64,000 bases of DNA, from NCBI RefSeq assembly GCF_017654505.1, contig NC_054541.1, positions 50,423,486-50,487,485 on the forward strand, in the 5' to 3' direction. The stretch's first letter is position 1. Each line of letters begins with the position of its first letter. The position numbers were made by a program, and so were the translations under genes. The notes under the pieces were generated by a model that was not told the origin of the DNA, ran no database searches, and was given only the letters and a program-made list of their open reading frames with translations. This document shows, in pieces, positions 1 to 14,200 of this stretch. This stretch comes from Polyodon spathula (Eukaryota; Chordata; Actinopteri; Acipenseriformes; Polyodontidae).

Positions 1-482
1 GGATCCACGGCACCAGAAGCCTGAGATACAATTGCAGTGTTTTTATTGCACACTTTGCTGTACTTTATTAGTTATAATTGCTTGTAGTCTTTTCCAAAAG
101 CTTGAAAAAGCAGCGCACACGACCCTTTCCTTTCCCTTGTTTTCTCTAATGCTTTCTGCTGTTTTTGTCAAGTCCATTTTACCGTATTAAATTGAATTTT
201 CATATTTGTATCGCGTTCAAGAACAGTCTTTGCTTCCCAGTACAGCGTAATGCTCTTGGGTTCTGGTATTTCATTTATTTTCATGTTTTGTACATTTTCC
301 TCCAGTTACACTTTTACTAAAAGTTTTAGTAAATTTATATTACTCAGTGTCTTTTTTTCTTGTGGCAACATTTTCCTGATTTTCAAGGAACACGTCTCTG
401 TTTTCATCAGTAACACTTTGACATCTGGTCGTCATTTTCATTAAACAGTTTGTGTGCTGTGGTGAAGTCAGTTAAGATGATA
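1..482. other. AT-rich unique sequence, no gene seen
   Basis: This is plain AT-rich DNA before the 27-bp array. It is inferred to be intronic to the plexin gene, because the gene continues past the left edge. I see no exon, RNA gene or mobile element here. Confidence 0.5.
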
Positions 483-3400
483 AATCTTACAGCTGCACAA
501 AACCCTGATAATCTTACAGCTGCACAAAACCCTGATAATCTTACAGCTGCACAAAACCCTGATAATCTTACAGCTGCACAAAACCCTGATAATCTTACAG
601 CTGCACAAAACCCTGATAATCTTACAGCTGCACAAAACCCTGATAATATTACAGCTGTACAAAACCCTGATAATCTTACAGCTGCACAAAACCTTGATAA
701 TCTTACAGCTGCACAAAACCTTGATAATCTTACAGCTGTACAAAACCCTGATAATCTTACAGCTGCACAAAACCCTGATAATCTTACAGCTGTACAAAAT
801 AACCCTGATAATCTTACAGCTGCACAAAACCCTGATAATCTTACAGCTGCACAAAACCCTGATAATCTTACAGCTGCACAAAACCCTGATAATCTTACAG
901 CTGCACAAAACCCTGATAATCTTACAGCTGCACAAAACCCTGATAATCTTACAGCTGTACATAATAACCCTGATAATCTTACAGCTGCACAAAACCCTGA
1001 TAATCTTACAGCTGTACATAATAACCCTGATAATCTTACAGCTGTACATAATAACCCTGATAATCTTACAGCTGCACAAAACCCTGATAATCTTACAGCT
1101 GCACAAAACCCTGATAATCTTACAGCTGCACAAAACCCTGATAATCTTACAGCTGCACAAAACCCTGATAATCTTACAGCTGCACAAAACCCTGATAATC
1201 TTACAGCTGTACAAAACCCTGATAATCTTACAGCTGCACAAAACCCTGATAATCTTACAGCTGTACATAATAACCCTGATAATCTTACAGCTGCACAAAA
1301 CCCTGATAATCTTACAGCTGTACTAACCCTGATAATCTTACAGCTGCACAAAACCCTGATAATCTTACAGCTGCACAAAACCCTGATAATCTTACAGCTG
1401 CACAAAACCCTGATAATCTTACAGCTGCACAAAACCCTGATAATCTTACAGCTGCACAAAACCCTGATAATCTTACAGCTGCACAAAACCCTGATAATCT
1501 TACAGCTGCACAAAACCCTGATAATCTTACAGCTGTACATAAAAACCCTGATAATCTTACAGCTGCACAAAACCCTGATAATCTTACAGCTGCACAAAAC
1601 CCTGATAATCTTACAGCTGCACAAAACCCTGATAATCTTACAGCTGCACAAAACCCTGATAATCTTACAGCTGCACAAAACCCTGATAATCTTACAGCTG
1701 CACAAAACCCTGATAATCTTACAGCTGCACAAAACCCTGATAATCTTACAGCTGCACAAAACCCTGATAATCTTACAGCTGCACAAAACCCTGATAATCT
1801 TACAGCTGTACACAAAACCCTGATAATCTTACAGCTGCACAAAACCCTGATAATCTTACAGCTGCACAAAACCCTGATAATCTTACAGCTGCACAAAACC
1901 CTGATAATCTTACAGCTGTACAAAACCCTGATAATCTTACAGCTGCACATAATAACCCTGATAATCTTACAGCTGTACAAAACCCTGATAATCTTACAGC
2001 TGCACAAAACCCTGATAATCTTACAGCTGTACATAATAACCCTGATAATCTTACAGCTGTACATAAAACCCTGATAATCTTACAGCTGTACAAAACCCTG
2101 ATAATCTTACAGCTGCACAAAACCCTGATAATCTTACAGCTGTACACAAAACCCTGATAATCTTACAGCTGCACAAAACCCTGATAATCTTACAGCTGCA
2201 CAAAACCCTGATAATCTTACAGCTGTACATAATAACCCTGATAATCTTACAGCTGCACAAAACCCTGATAATCTTACAGCTGTACACAAAACCCTGATAA
2301 TCTTACAGCTGCACAAAACCCTGATAATCTTACAGCTGCACAAAACCCTGATAATCTTACAGCTGCACAAAACCCTGATAATCTTACAGCTGCACAAAAC
2401 CCTGATAATCTTACAGCTGCACATAACCCTGATAATCTTACAGCTGCACAAAACCCTGATAATCTTACAGCTGCACAAAACCCTGATAATCTTACAGCTG
2501 CACAAAACCCTGATAATCTTACAGCTGCACAAAACCCTGATAATCTTACAGCTGCACATAATAACCCTGATAATCTTACAGCTGCACAAAACCCTGATAA
2601 TCTTACAGCTGCACAAAACCCTGATAATCTTACAGCTGTACATAATAACCCTGATAATCTTACAGCTGCACAAAACCCTGATAATCTTACAGCTGCACAA
2701 AACCCTGATAATCTTACAGCTGCACAAAACCCTGATAATCTTACAGCTGCACAAAACCCTGATAATCTTACAGCTGCACAAAACCCTGATAATCTTACAG
2801 CTGCACATAAAACCCTGATAATCTTACAGCTGCACAAAACCCTGATAATCTTACAGCTGCACAAAACCCTGATAATCTTACAGCTGCACAAAACCCTGAT
2901 AATCTTACAGCTGCACAAAACCCTGATAATCTTACAGCTGCACAAAACCCTGATAATCTTACAGCTGCACAAAACCCTGATAATCTTACAGCTACATAAA
3001 AACCCTGATAATCTTACAGCTGCACAAAACCCTGATAATCTTACAGCTGCACAAAACCCTGATAATCTTACAGCTGCACATAATAACCCTGATAATCTTA
3101 CAGCTGCACAAAACCCTGATAATCTTACAGCTGCACAAAACCCTGATAATCTTACAGCTGCACAAAACCCTGATAATCTTACAGCTGCACAAAACCCTGA
3201 TAATCTTACAGCTGCACAAAACCCTGATAATCTTACAGCTGCACAAAACCCTGATAATCTTACAGCTGCACAAAACCCTGATAATCTTACAGCTGCACAT
3301 AAAACCCTGATAATCTTACAGCTGCACAAAACCCTGATAATCTTACAGCTGCACAAAACCCTGATAATCTTACAGCTGCACAAAACCCTGATAATCTTAC

Positions 3401-6400
3401 AGCTGCACAAAACCCTGATAATCTTACAGCTGCACAAAACCCTGATAATCTTACAGCTGCACAAAACCCTGATAATCTTACAGCTGCACAAAACCCTGAT
3501 AATCTTACAGCTGCACAAAACCCTGATAATCTTACAGCTGCACAAAACCCTGATAATCTTACAGCTGCACAAAACCCTGATAATCTTACAGCTGTACACA
3601 AAACCCTGATAATCTTACAGCTGCACAAAACCCTGATAATCTTACAGCTGTACACAAAACCCTGATAATCTTACAGCTGCACAAAACCCTGATAATCTTA
3701 CAGCTGCACAAAACCCTGATAATCTTACAGCTGCACAAAACCCTGATAATCTTACAGCTGCACAAAACCCTGATAATCTTACAGCTGCACAAAACCCTGA
3801 TAATCTTACAGCTGTACATAATAACCCTGATAATCTTACAGCTGCACAAAACCCTGATAATCTTACAGCTGTACATAATAACCCTGATAATCTTACAGCT
3901 GTACATAATAACCCTGATAATCTTACAGCTGCACAAAACCCTGATAATCTTACAGCTGTACATAATAACCCTGATAATCTTACAGCTGCTGATAATCTTA
4001 CAGCTGTACAAAACCCTGATAATCTTACAGCTGCACAAAACCCTGATAATCTTACAGCTGCACAAAACCCTGATAATCTTACAGCTGTACATAATAACCC
4101 TGATAATCTTACAGCTGCACAAAACCCTGATAATCTTACAGCTGCACAAAACCCTGATAATCTTACAGCTGCACAAAACCCTGATAATCTTACAGCTGTA
4201 CATAATAACCCTGATAATCTTACAGCTGCACAAAACCCTGATAATCTTACAGCTGCACAAAACCCTGATAATCTTACAGCTGCACAAAACCCTGATAATC
4301 TTACAGCTGCACAAAACCCTGATAATCTTACAGCTGCACAAAACCCTGATAATCTTACAGCTGCACAAAACCCTGATAATCTTACAGCTGCACAAAACCC
4401 TGATAATCTTACAGCTGCACAAAACCCTGATAATCTTACAGCTGTACATAATAACCCTGATAATCTTACAGCTGCACAAAACCCTGATAATCTTACAGCT
4501 GCACAAAACCCTGATAATCTTACAGCTGTACAAAACCCTGATAATCTTACAGCTGTACATAATAACCCTGATAATCTTACAGCTGCACAAAACCCTGATA
4601 ATCTTACAGCTGCACAAAACCCTGATAATCTTACAGCTGCACAAAACCCTGATAATCTTACAGCTGCACAAAACCCTGATAATCTTACAGCTGTACATAA
4701 AACCCTGATAATCTTACAGCTGCACAAAACCCTGATAATCTTACAGCTGCACAAAACCCTGATAATCTTACAGCTGCACAAAACCCTGATAATCTTACAG
4801 CTGTACATAATAACCCTGATAATCTTACAGCTGCACAAAACCCTGATAATCTTACAGCTGCACAAAACCCTGATAATCTTACAGCTGCACAAAACCCTGA
4901 TAATCTTACAGCTGCACAAAACCCTGATAATCTTACAGCTGCACAAAACCCTGATAATCTTACAGCTGCACAAAACCCTGATAATCTTACAGCTGCACAA
5001 AACCCTGATAATCTTACAGCTGCACAAAACCCTGATAATATTACAGCTGCACAAAACCCTGATAATCTTACAGCTGCACAAAACCCTGATAATCTTACAG
5101 CTGCACAAAACCCTGATAATCTTACAGCTGCACAAAACCCTGATAATCTTACAGCTGTACAAAACCCTGATAATCTTACAGCTGCACAAAACCCTGATAA
5201 TCTTACAGCTGCACAAAACCCTGATAATCTTACAGCTGCACAAAACCCTGATAATCTTACAGCTGCACAAAACCCTGATAATCTTACAGCTGCACAAAAC
5301 CCTGATAATCTTACAGCTGCACAAAACCCTGATAATCTTACAGCTGTGCACAAAACCCTGATAATCTTACAGCTGTACATAATAACCCTGATAATCTTAC
5401 AGCTGTACATAATAACCCTGATAATCTTACAGCTGCACAAAACCCTGATAATCTTACAGCTGTACATAAAACCCTGATAATCTTACAGCTGCACATAATA
5501 ACCCTGATAATCTTACAGCTGTACATAATAACCCTGATAATCTTACAGCTGTACATAAAAACCCTGATAATCTTACAGCTGCACAAAACCCTGATAATCT
5601 TACAGCTGCACATAATAACCCTGATAATCTTACAGCTGCACAAAACCCTGATAATCTTACAGCTGCACAAAACCCTGATAATCTTACAGCTGCACAAAAC
5701 CCTGATAATCTTACAGCTGCACAAAACCCTGATAATCTTACAGCTGTACATAAAACCCTGATAATCTTACAGCTGCACACAAAACCCTGATAATCTTACA
5801 GCTGTACAAAACCCTGATAATCTTACAGCTGCACAAAACCCTGATAATCTTACAGCTGTACACAAAACCCTGATAATCTTACAGCTGCACATAATAACCC
5901 TGATAATCTTACAGCTGCACAAAACCCTGATAATCTTACAGCTGCACATAAAACCCTGATAATCTTACAGCTGTACATAATAACCCTGATAATCTTACAG
6001 CTGCACAAAACCCTGATAATCTTACAGCTGTACAAAACCCTGATAATCTTACAGCTGTACATAATAACCCTGATAATCTTACAGCTGTACAAAACCCTGA
6101 TAATCTTACAGCTGCACAAAACCCTGATAATCTTACAGCTGCACATAATAACCCTGATAATCTTACAGCTGCACATAATAACCCTGATAATCTTACAGCT
6201 GCACAAAACCCTGATAATCTTACAGCTGCACAAAACCCTGATAATCTTACAGCTGCACATAATAACCCTGATAATCTTACAGCTGCACAAAACCCTGATA
6301 ATCTTACAGCTGCACAAAACCCTGATAATCTTACAGCTGCACAAAACCCTGATAATCTTACAGCTGCACAAAACCCTGATAATCTTACAGCTGTACAAAA

Positions 6401-7228
6401 CCCTGATAATCTTACAGCTGCACAAAACCCTGATAATCTTACAGCTGCACAAAACCCTGATAATCTTACAGCTGCACATAATAACCCTGATAATCTTACA
6501 GCTGCACAAAACCCTGATAATCTTACAGCTGTACATAATAACCCTGATAATCTTACAGCTGCACATAAAACCCTGATAATCTTACAGCTGCACAAAACCC
6601 TGATAATCTTACAGCTGCACAAAACCCTGATAATCTTACAGCTGTACAAAACCCTGATAATCTTACAGCTGCACAAAACCCTGATAATCTTACAGCTGCA
6701 CAAAACCCTGATAATCTTACAGCTGCACAAAACCCTGATAATCTTACAGCTGCACAAAACCCTGATAATCTTACAGCTGCACAAAACCCTGATAATCTTA
6801 CAGCTGTACAAAACCCTGATAATCTTACAGCTGCACAAAACCCTGATAATCTTACAGCTGCACAAAACCCTGATAATCTTACAGCTGCACAAAACCCTGA
6901 TAATCTTACAGCTGTACAAAACCCTGATAATCTTACAGCTGCACAAAACCCTGATAATCTTACAGCTGCACAAAACCCTGATAATCTTACAGCTGTACAT
7001 AATAACCCTGATAATCTTACAGCTGTACAAAACCCTGATAATCTTACAGCTGCACAAAACCCTGATAATCTTACAGCTGCACAAAACCCTGATAATCTTA
7101 CAGCTGCACAAAACCCTGATAATCTTACAGCTGCACAAAACCCTGATAATCTTACAGCTGTACAAAACCCTGATAATCTTACAGCTGTTACGCTGTACAA
7201 ACCTATTATAATCTTACGCTGCACAAAA
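483..7228. repeat. 27-bp minisatellite, about 245 units, 6.7 kb
   Basis: The main unit is 27 bp. Variants of 29 and 30 bp differ in the segment after CAGCTG (gcacaaaa, gtacaaaa, gtacataataa, gcacataataa, gtacacaaaa). Because 27 and 30 are multiples of three, long open frames appear on both strands; they translate only the repeat and are not genes. The right end decays over 7187-7228. On the gene-sense strand each unit contains TTTTGTGCAGCTGTAAGA, an acceptor-like CAG two bases before a donor-like GTAAGA. Confidence 0.98.
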
Positions 7229-7965
7229 TTTTGTCCACCATTGTACAAAGCCCCCGGATAACACTGTGTAACAAAATATATATATATTTTTTTTTTGTTC
7301 CTGGGTAGTAAGTGTTATTTCCTAATTGCTTATGCCTCAAAAGTATAAAAAATGGCTATTATTCCCCACAAACTTTGCTTTTGTGACCAGGACAGTGATA
7401 TTTCAAAATATCACTATTTCCAATGGGAAAACGGGCAAATGTGGGTCTTTTCATTCACATAAAGTAAAAAAAAAACAACAACATATGAATCCAAATTAAC
7501 ATGTATTTATACTAAAGTAATACAAAGATGACTACAAAAGATTTAGAAGTGAGTAGTTTTTCGAGATTTACGATTATACTGTATTTACATATGTGTTAAT
7601 AAAATGTATTATTCATTTTCATATAAAGACACTGATGAAATTATAATATAAATGGAAGTTTAAATGTGCCCTTCCCGTGCTGAATCGTGGAGCAGCAGAA
7701 TTCAGATTATGCAGCAGTACTGCACTAGCGATGCCGCCAGCATATGTGTCAAACAGACGGTTCAGTGTTTTTACTGATTTGTATCCCTCTGACAGTCTGG
7801 ATCATCAGAAGAGAGATTTTTGGTCTTTTTCTTCAACCAAACCTGTCTGCTTCCGTTTACTACAACTAAACAAACGGCACGATTCTGTAAGCTTAATATG
7901 TCTGTTTCACAAAATGTGCGCATGGCTGCGGGCCCTAATGTACACCAGTTTATATATTCTTACAA
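7229..7965. other. AT-rich intronic sequence, no gene seen
   Basis: This is unique AT-rich sequence between the 27-bp array and a small inverted-repeat element. Short open frames have no recognisable similarity. Confidence 0.5.
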
Positions 7966-8080
7966 GGATCGAAATAGGAGTTGAATAAGACACAACTGAG
8001 CTTGTTACCTAGACACTGGGGCTAATCAAGCTGGTAGTAAAACCTGGAGAGGGTGAAACTGCTATGCATGGGAGGATTGC
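7966..8080. mobile_element. Inverted-repeat MITE family A, copy 1 (internally deleted)
   Basis: About 115 bp with the family core (TTACCTAGACACTGGGGCTA) and a right end ACTGCTATGCATGGGAGGA. The left end is nearly lost (GGATCGAAATAGGAG). It lies in the intron after coding exon 25. Confidence 0.65.
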
Positions 8081-8121
8081 TGTGCAGAGGCACAGACAGG
8101 CAGGCAGACAGACAGACTCAC

Positions 8122-8268
8122 CAGTGTGCAGTAATCCACATCGTCACCCAGCAGTCCGGTGTCATTCAGAGTGTACTTGGCCTTCTTCAGCACGCCATCC
8201 ACCGGCCCCTTCTCCACCTGGTGCTTGATGGCCTTGAACAGCTTGTAGAGCGGCTCCCCAGCAGAGTC
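8122..8268 (-). CDS. plxnb2: plexin coding exon 25: end of GAP segment 1, entry to Rho-binding domain
   Basis: This exon encodes residues 1435-1483 (49 codons, phase 0/0): [20 protein letters not shown], then [20 protein letters not shown] and GDDVDYCTL. The acceptor is GTGGCTGCAG and the donor is CTG|GTGAGT. The next exon is not found between 8121 and 1, so that intron exceeds 8.1 kb and contains the 27-bp array. Confidence 0.95.
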
Positions 8269-11200
8269 CTGCAGCCACAACAACACCACCACAACGGTGA
8301 GGAAGCACTCACCAAAACAGTCCTCTGTGTGACTCAAGTTCTTTACCTTAACAACAAAGCACAGCTGCCTTGTCCCCAGGCTGAACAGCACCCTCTTCCC
8401 TTCCTACACTGGCATTGCCTCTCCACCCACACTCCTGACAGCCTAGCGCCTCACCCCCAGACTGAACAGCACCCCCTTCCCTTCCTACACAGGCACTGCC
8501 TCTCCACCCACACTCCTGACAGCCTAGCACCTCACCCCCAGACTGAACAGCACCCCCTTCCCTTCCTACACAGGCACTGCCTCTCCACCCACACTCCTGA
8601 CAGCCTAGCACCTCACCCCCAGACTGAACAGCACCCCCTTCCCTTCCTACACAGGCACTGCCTCTCCACCCACACTCCTGACAGCCTAGCGCCTCACCCC
8701 CAGACTGAACAGCACCCCCTTCCCTTCCTACACTGGCACTGCCTCTCCACCCTCACTCCTGACAGCCTAGCGCCTCACCCCCAGACTGAACAGCACCCCC
8801 TTCCCTTCCTACACAGGCACTGCCTCTCCACCCTCACTCCTGACAGCCTAGCACCTCACCCCCAGACTGAACAGCACCCCCTTCCCTTCCTACACAGGCA
8901 CTGCCTCTCCACCCACACTCCTGACAGCCTAGCACCTCACCCCCAGACTGAACAGCACCCCCTTCCCTTCCTACACTGGCACTGCCTCTCCACCCACACT
9001 CCTGACAGCCTAGCGCCTCACCCCCAGACTGAACAGCACCCCCTTCCCTTCCTACACAGGCACTGCCTCTCCACCCACACTCCTGACAGCCTAGCACCTC
9101 ACCCCCAGACTGAACAGCACCCCCTTCCCTTCCTACACAGGCACTGCCTCTCCACCCACACTCCTGACAGCCTAGCACCTCACCCCCAGACTGAACAGCA
9201 CCCCCTTCCCTTCCTACACAGGCACTGCCTCTCCACCCTCACTCCTGACAGCCTAGCACCTCACCCCCAGACTGAACAGCACCCCCTTCCCTTCCTACAC
9301 AGGCACTGCCTCTCCACCCACACTCCTGACAGCCTAGCACCTCACCCCCAGACTGAACAGCACCCCCTCTCCACCCACACTCCTGACACCTCCAATACCC
9401 ATTAAATCTGTCCCATCAGTTAACGGTGTGGTGCAATGGTTGGAGCAAAAACTGGGGGCATGACACCTCCTTTTCCTATTCCAGTTACTGTACAGATATA
9501 CAGCTTACATTATATATTTGTAAAATATAATGTGTCCTGCATGTTAGACATGTCTGTACCTCAGCATTAACATTACAATAAACCAGAGCCAGAATTTAGA
9601 TTCTAGATTTTTGCTGGGATGGAAATAAGACTCCTGCTGTACAGCAGTTTGATTCATGCCTGGTTTTACTATGAGTTTAATAAGACACACCTGAGCTTGT
9701 TACCTATACACTAGGGCTAATCAAGCTCGTTGTAAAGCCTATAGGAGTCTTATGTATGACCCCCTCAGCTGCACTGGTTGATGGAGATACCTTTAGGAAC
9801 TGGTACAGGCAGATGGACATCCAGTTGCAAAGCATTCTCTCCACCACCGTCTCGGACCTGAAAACAGGAACAGGTCAGACATCCTGGAATGTGCTGCATT
9901 CACACACTTCCATTGCACAGCAGTTCCAGTCATGCTGGGCATGACAATAGAGAACAGATGCCTAAACAGACAGCGTGAAAACAAGACACAAAAGCAAACC
10001 ATTCCTTAAACTTTCATTGTAAACCCAGCTGCACTCAAAACCAGAAAGAGTATCACCATTGTAAACCTAGCTGCACTCAAAACCAGAAACATCATCACCA
10101 TCATTGTAAACCCAACTGCACTCAAAACCAGAAACATCATCATTGTAAACCCAGCTGCACTCAAAACCAGAAACATCATCACCATCATTGTAAACCCAGC
10201 TGCACTCAAAACCAGAAACATCATCATTGTAAACCCAGCTGCACTCAAAACCAGAAACATCATCATCATTGTAAACCCAGCTGCATCAAAACCAGAAACA
10301 GTATCATCATTGTAAACCCAGCTGCACTCAAAACCAGAAACAGTATCATCATTGTAAACCCAGCTGCACTCAAAACCAGAAACAGTACCATCATTGTAAA
10401 CCCAGCTGCACTCAAAACCAGAAACATCATCACCATCACTGTAAACCCAGCTGCACTCAAAACCAGAAACAGTATCATCATTGTAAACCCAGCTGCACTC
10501 AAAACCAGAAACATCACCATCATTGTAAACCCAGCTGCACTCAAAACCAGAAACATCATCACCATCATTGTAAACCCAGCTGCACTCAAACCCAGAAACA
10601 TCATCATCATTGTAAACCCAGCTGCACTCAAACCCAGCAACATCATCATCAAACCCAGCAACATCATCATCATTGTAAACCTAGCTGCACTCAAACCCAG
10701 AAACATCACCATCATTGTAAACCCAGCTGCATCAAAACCAGAAACAGTATCATCATTGTAAACCCAGCTGCACTCAAAACCAGAAACAGCATCATCATTG
10801 TAAACCCAGCTGCACTCAAAACCAGAAACATCATCACCATCATTGTAAACCCAGCTGCACTCAAACCCAGAAACATCATCATCATTGTAAACCCAGCTGC
10901 ACTCAAAACCAGAAACAGTAATTGACTAATAGTGACTACAATTGAAGTAATTTGTTGTCACTGTGAGAAGCTCATTAACAGAATACTGCCCACTGTAATT
11001 TTAATCACATGATGTGTAGGGATCGATTAAAAGGGAACAGAAATTGGAATTAAGAGTTGATTTTAGAAGGAATTGTAATTAAAGGAATTGCCTCCAGCCC
11101 TGCTGATAACCCTAAAGCCCTCCTGCTTTGCCCTGCAGAAGCTGGCCCATGTGCTCCACTCACCGACGCAGCATCAGCTTGGGGTTCTTGGCCACGTACT

Positions 11201-14200
11201 GATCCATGAGCTGCAGCAGCAAGGTGTTCATGATGTCAGTGTAATACTCCAGCTTGCCATGGAGGGCAACAGTGAGCAGGGAGGCAAAGTAGACTTTGGC
11301 ACGGGCGTTGAAATCACGCTGACTCTCCAGCGTGCGAATGAACTGTAAACAAGAGGGGATCAAGAAATCATATTCATACCCATAACAATGTGCCCGATTA
11401 ATAGTTACAAATCCTGTAACAAGCATAAAAAAAAAATCGGACTTTTCTGAAACCCCTCTCATTGCTTTTGGAATGCAAGCTAGTTAGCTAGAGTACTTGC
11501 AACAAAATCTGCAACACCCCCCCTCCTCCCTGTCCCACCCCACCCATTAACATTTACATTAAAACTGCAATTGCAGAGAGGTCTGCAAGAGAGCAGGTTT
11601 CTGTGTTTTCATCAGGAGTCTGTCCACTGCCTCAAACGCACATTGATGAGGAAGGGCTTGCTGTTGAGCAGGTTGGAGAACTGATTGAGCGCCAGGGTCA
11701 TGGTCTGCTCGCGGCCCGCGGGGATGTCCAGCTTCCCCGTGATCATCACGTCGTTCATCCCGTCCTTGGAGGGCAGGAAGAAGACCCGGTCTGTGTAGGT
11801 CTTATAGTCAAGGAAGGGAATCCCCACCTCGTTCAGATCACTGGTGTGGTCCTCCATTTCAATCATCAAGTCTGAGAGGGTGGGAGGGGGAGAGGGGGGG
11901 GGGCGAGGATTAGACAAAAGCCGGCTTCAACTGGCAAAAACATTTTTAACAGAAGTTGCAATTCCTCTAAAGCAACAGAGTCCTACTCAATGCACACATT
12001 CGGTGCTTATGTGATTATCATTTGCTTGGGAAAGCCAGCCACAGTGGTTCAGTATTATTCAGTACACTCAGCAGCCACACCTTGTATTAACTGTACACTT
12101 ACCAAGGGGAACTAGCCTTAGGATTTTTACAAACCTTTTAGCTGGTTTTACAGCCCCTGATGTTACCTTTGGTAAAGTGGTCCAAAATGTGTGATAGAGG
12201 GGTCTATGATCAGAAGATTGAGTCCCCCTGCCCCTGCACCCTCCTCCTCCCCATGGTCCTTCTTCCATGCTCCCTGCCACTCCAGGGCTCACCTGTGAAC
12301 TCTTTCTTGCAGCGGTCCCTCACGCTCTCCTCCAGGTTCTCCAGCTGATGCCTCACCTTCTCATAGTCCCGCTCTGCCTGCTGGCTCTGCCGCCTGAAAC
12401 AAAGAGAGATTCCCAGGGATCAGCCAGGTGTCCGGGCAGTGAGCGTGTTGGTGTGAGCGCTAATGCACCTGAAGAGGAGGGGCAGAGCTGCAGGTTACCT
12501 GTAGCAGTACACAGAGATGCCGATGATAGCCACCATGGGGATTAGCACCACAGGCAAGATGATGTGCAGGGGCAGCATGTTCGTAGAGGAGTCGTAATTC
12601 ACCTTGCCCAGCACCCACCTTCCTGCACCAAACCTTACCTGAACACAACACAGAGAAGATTTCAGAATGATACCCATAGAGTACAAAACCACACTGATAC
12701 AACAGAGATACCCATAGAGTACAAAACCACACTGATATAACAGAGATACCCATAGAGTACAAAACCACACTGATACAACAGAGATACCCACCAGAATACA
12801 AAACCACACTGATAAAACAGAGATACCCACCAGAATACAAAACCACACTGATAAAACAGAGATACCCACTAGAGTACAAAACCACACTGATAAAACAGAG
12901 ATACCCACTAGAGTACAAAACCACACTGATAAAACAGAGATACCCACTAGAGTACAAAACCACACTGATAAAACAGAGATACCCACCAGAGTACAAAACC
13001 ACACTGATAAAACAGAGATACCCATAGAGTACAAAACCACACTGATACAACAGAGATACCCATAGAGTACAAAACCACACTGATACAACAGAGATACCCA
13101 CTAGAGTACAAAACCACACTGATAAAACAGAGATACCCACTAGAGTACAAAACCACACTGATAAAACAGAGATACCCACCAGAATACAAAACCACACTGA
13201 TAAAACAGAGATACCCACCAGAATACAAAACCACACTGATAAAACAGAGATACCCACTAGAGTACAAAACCACACTGATATAACAGAGATACCCATAGAG
13301 TACAAAACCACACTGATAAAACAGAGATACCCACTAGAGTACAAAACCACACTGATAAAACAGAGATACCCACTAGAGTACAAAACCACACTGATAAAAC
13401 AGATACCCACTAGAGTACAAAACCACACTGATAAAACAGAGATACCCACTAGAGTACAAAACCACACTGATAAAACAGAGATACCCACTAGAGTACAAAA
13501 CCACACTGATAAAACAGAGATACCCACTACAGTACAAAACCACACTGATAAAACAGATACCCACTAGAGTACAAAACCACACTGATAAAACAGAGATACC
13601 CACTAGAGTACAAAACCACACTAATAAAAAAATGAGATACAGGCCTAGACAGTTGCAAAGGCCAAGCTATATAAATAAGTCTTCTAGTCACACCCGTCTT
13701 ACCAAGAACTCGGGCATGCTGGCGTCAGCCTCCCTCTTGAATCTCTTGGAGAGGACATGGGGTTTAGTTGCAGGTGGTTTACAGAGTAGCGAGTTGTCTC
13801 TGAAGTTTTCGATAGTGCACTCTGCGTCTCCTACGTAGGCCTGTGCCTCCTGCATAGTCATTGCATCGGTGAAGCGTTCGCCCTGAGGAGACACACACAG
13901 CAGGGTTTTGAGGAGACACACAGAGCAGGGTTTTTTACCAAGACACAAACCGGCCGCATGTCTTCACTGAGCATTTCTGTCAGTATGTCTTTATACTGTA
14001 AGCTACAAAGTGGATTCCTTCAGTGAAAATGTGTTATTCTGTGCCTGGTGGCCATATCAAGGTGGAAATAAGACTCCTGTTGAATATCAGTTTCACCCAT
14101 TCCAGTTTTTTCTACTAGGAGTTCAATTTACCAGTGTATAGGTAACAATCTCAGGTGTGTCTTGTTAAACTAGTGAAACCAGGAATTTATAAAAGGAGCT

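Noticed and set aside
483..7228. CRISPR array
   Set aside because: Units are contiguous with no unique spacers, and the window is vertebrate DNA.
407..7248. Long open frames of 100-569 codons on both strands with 9-residue repeats
   Set aside because: They are forced by the 27- and 30-bp unit lengths, exist on both strands at once and change frame at every 28- or 29-bp variant. There is no start context, splice structure or domain.
8053..9405. 450-codon plus-strand frame with a 27-residue repeat
   Set aside because: Product of the 81-bp minisatellite in a plexin intron, antisense to the gene. Its first part overlaps exon 25 on the other strand.
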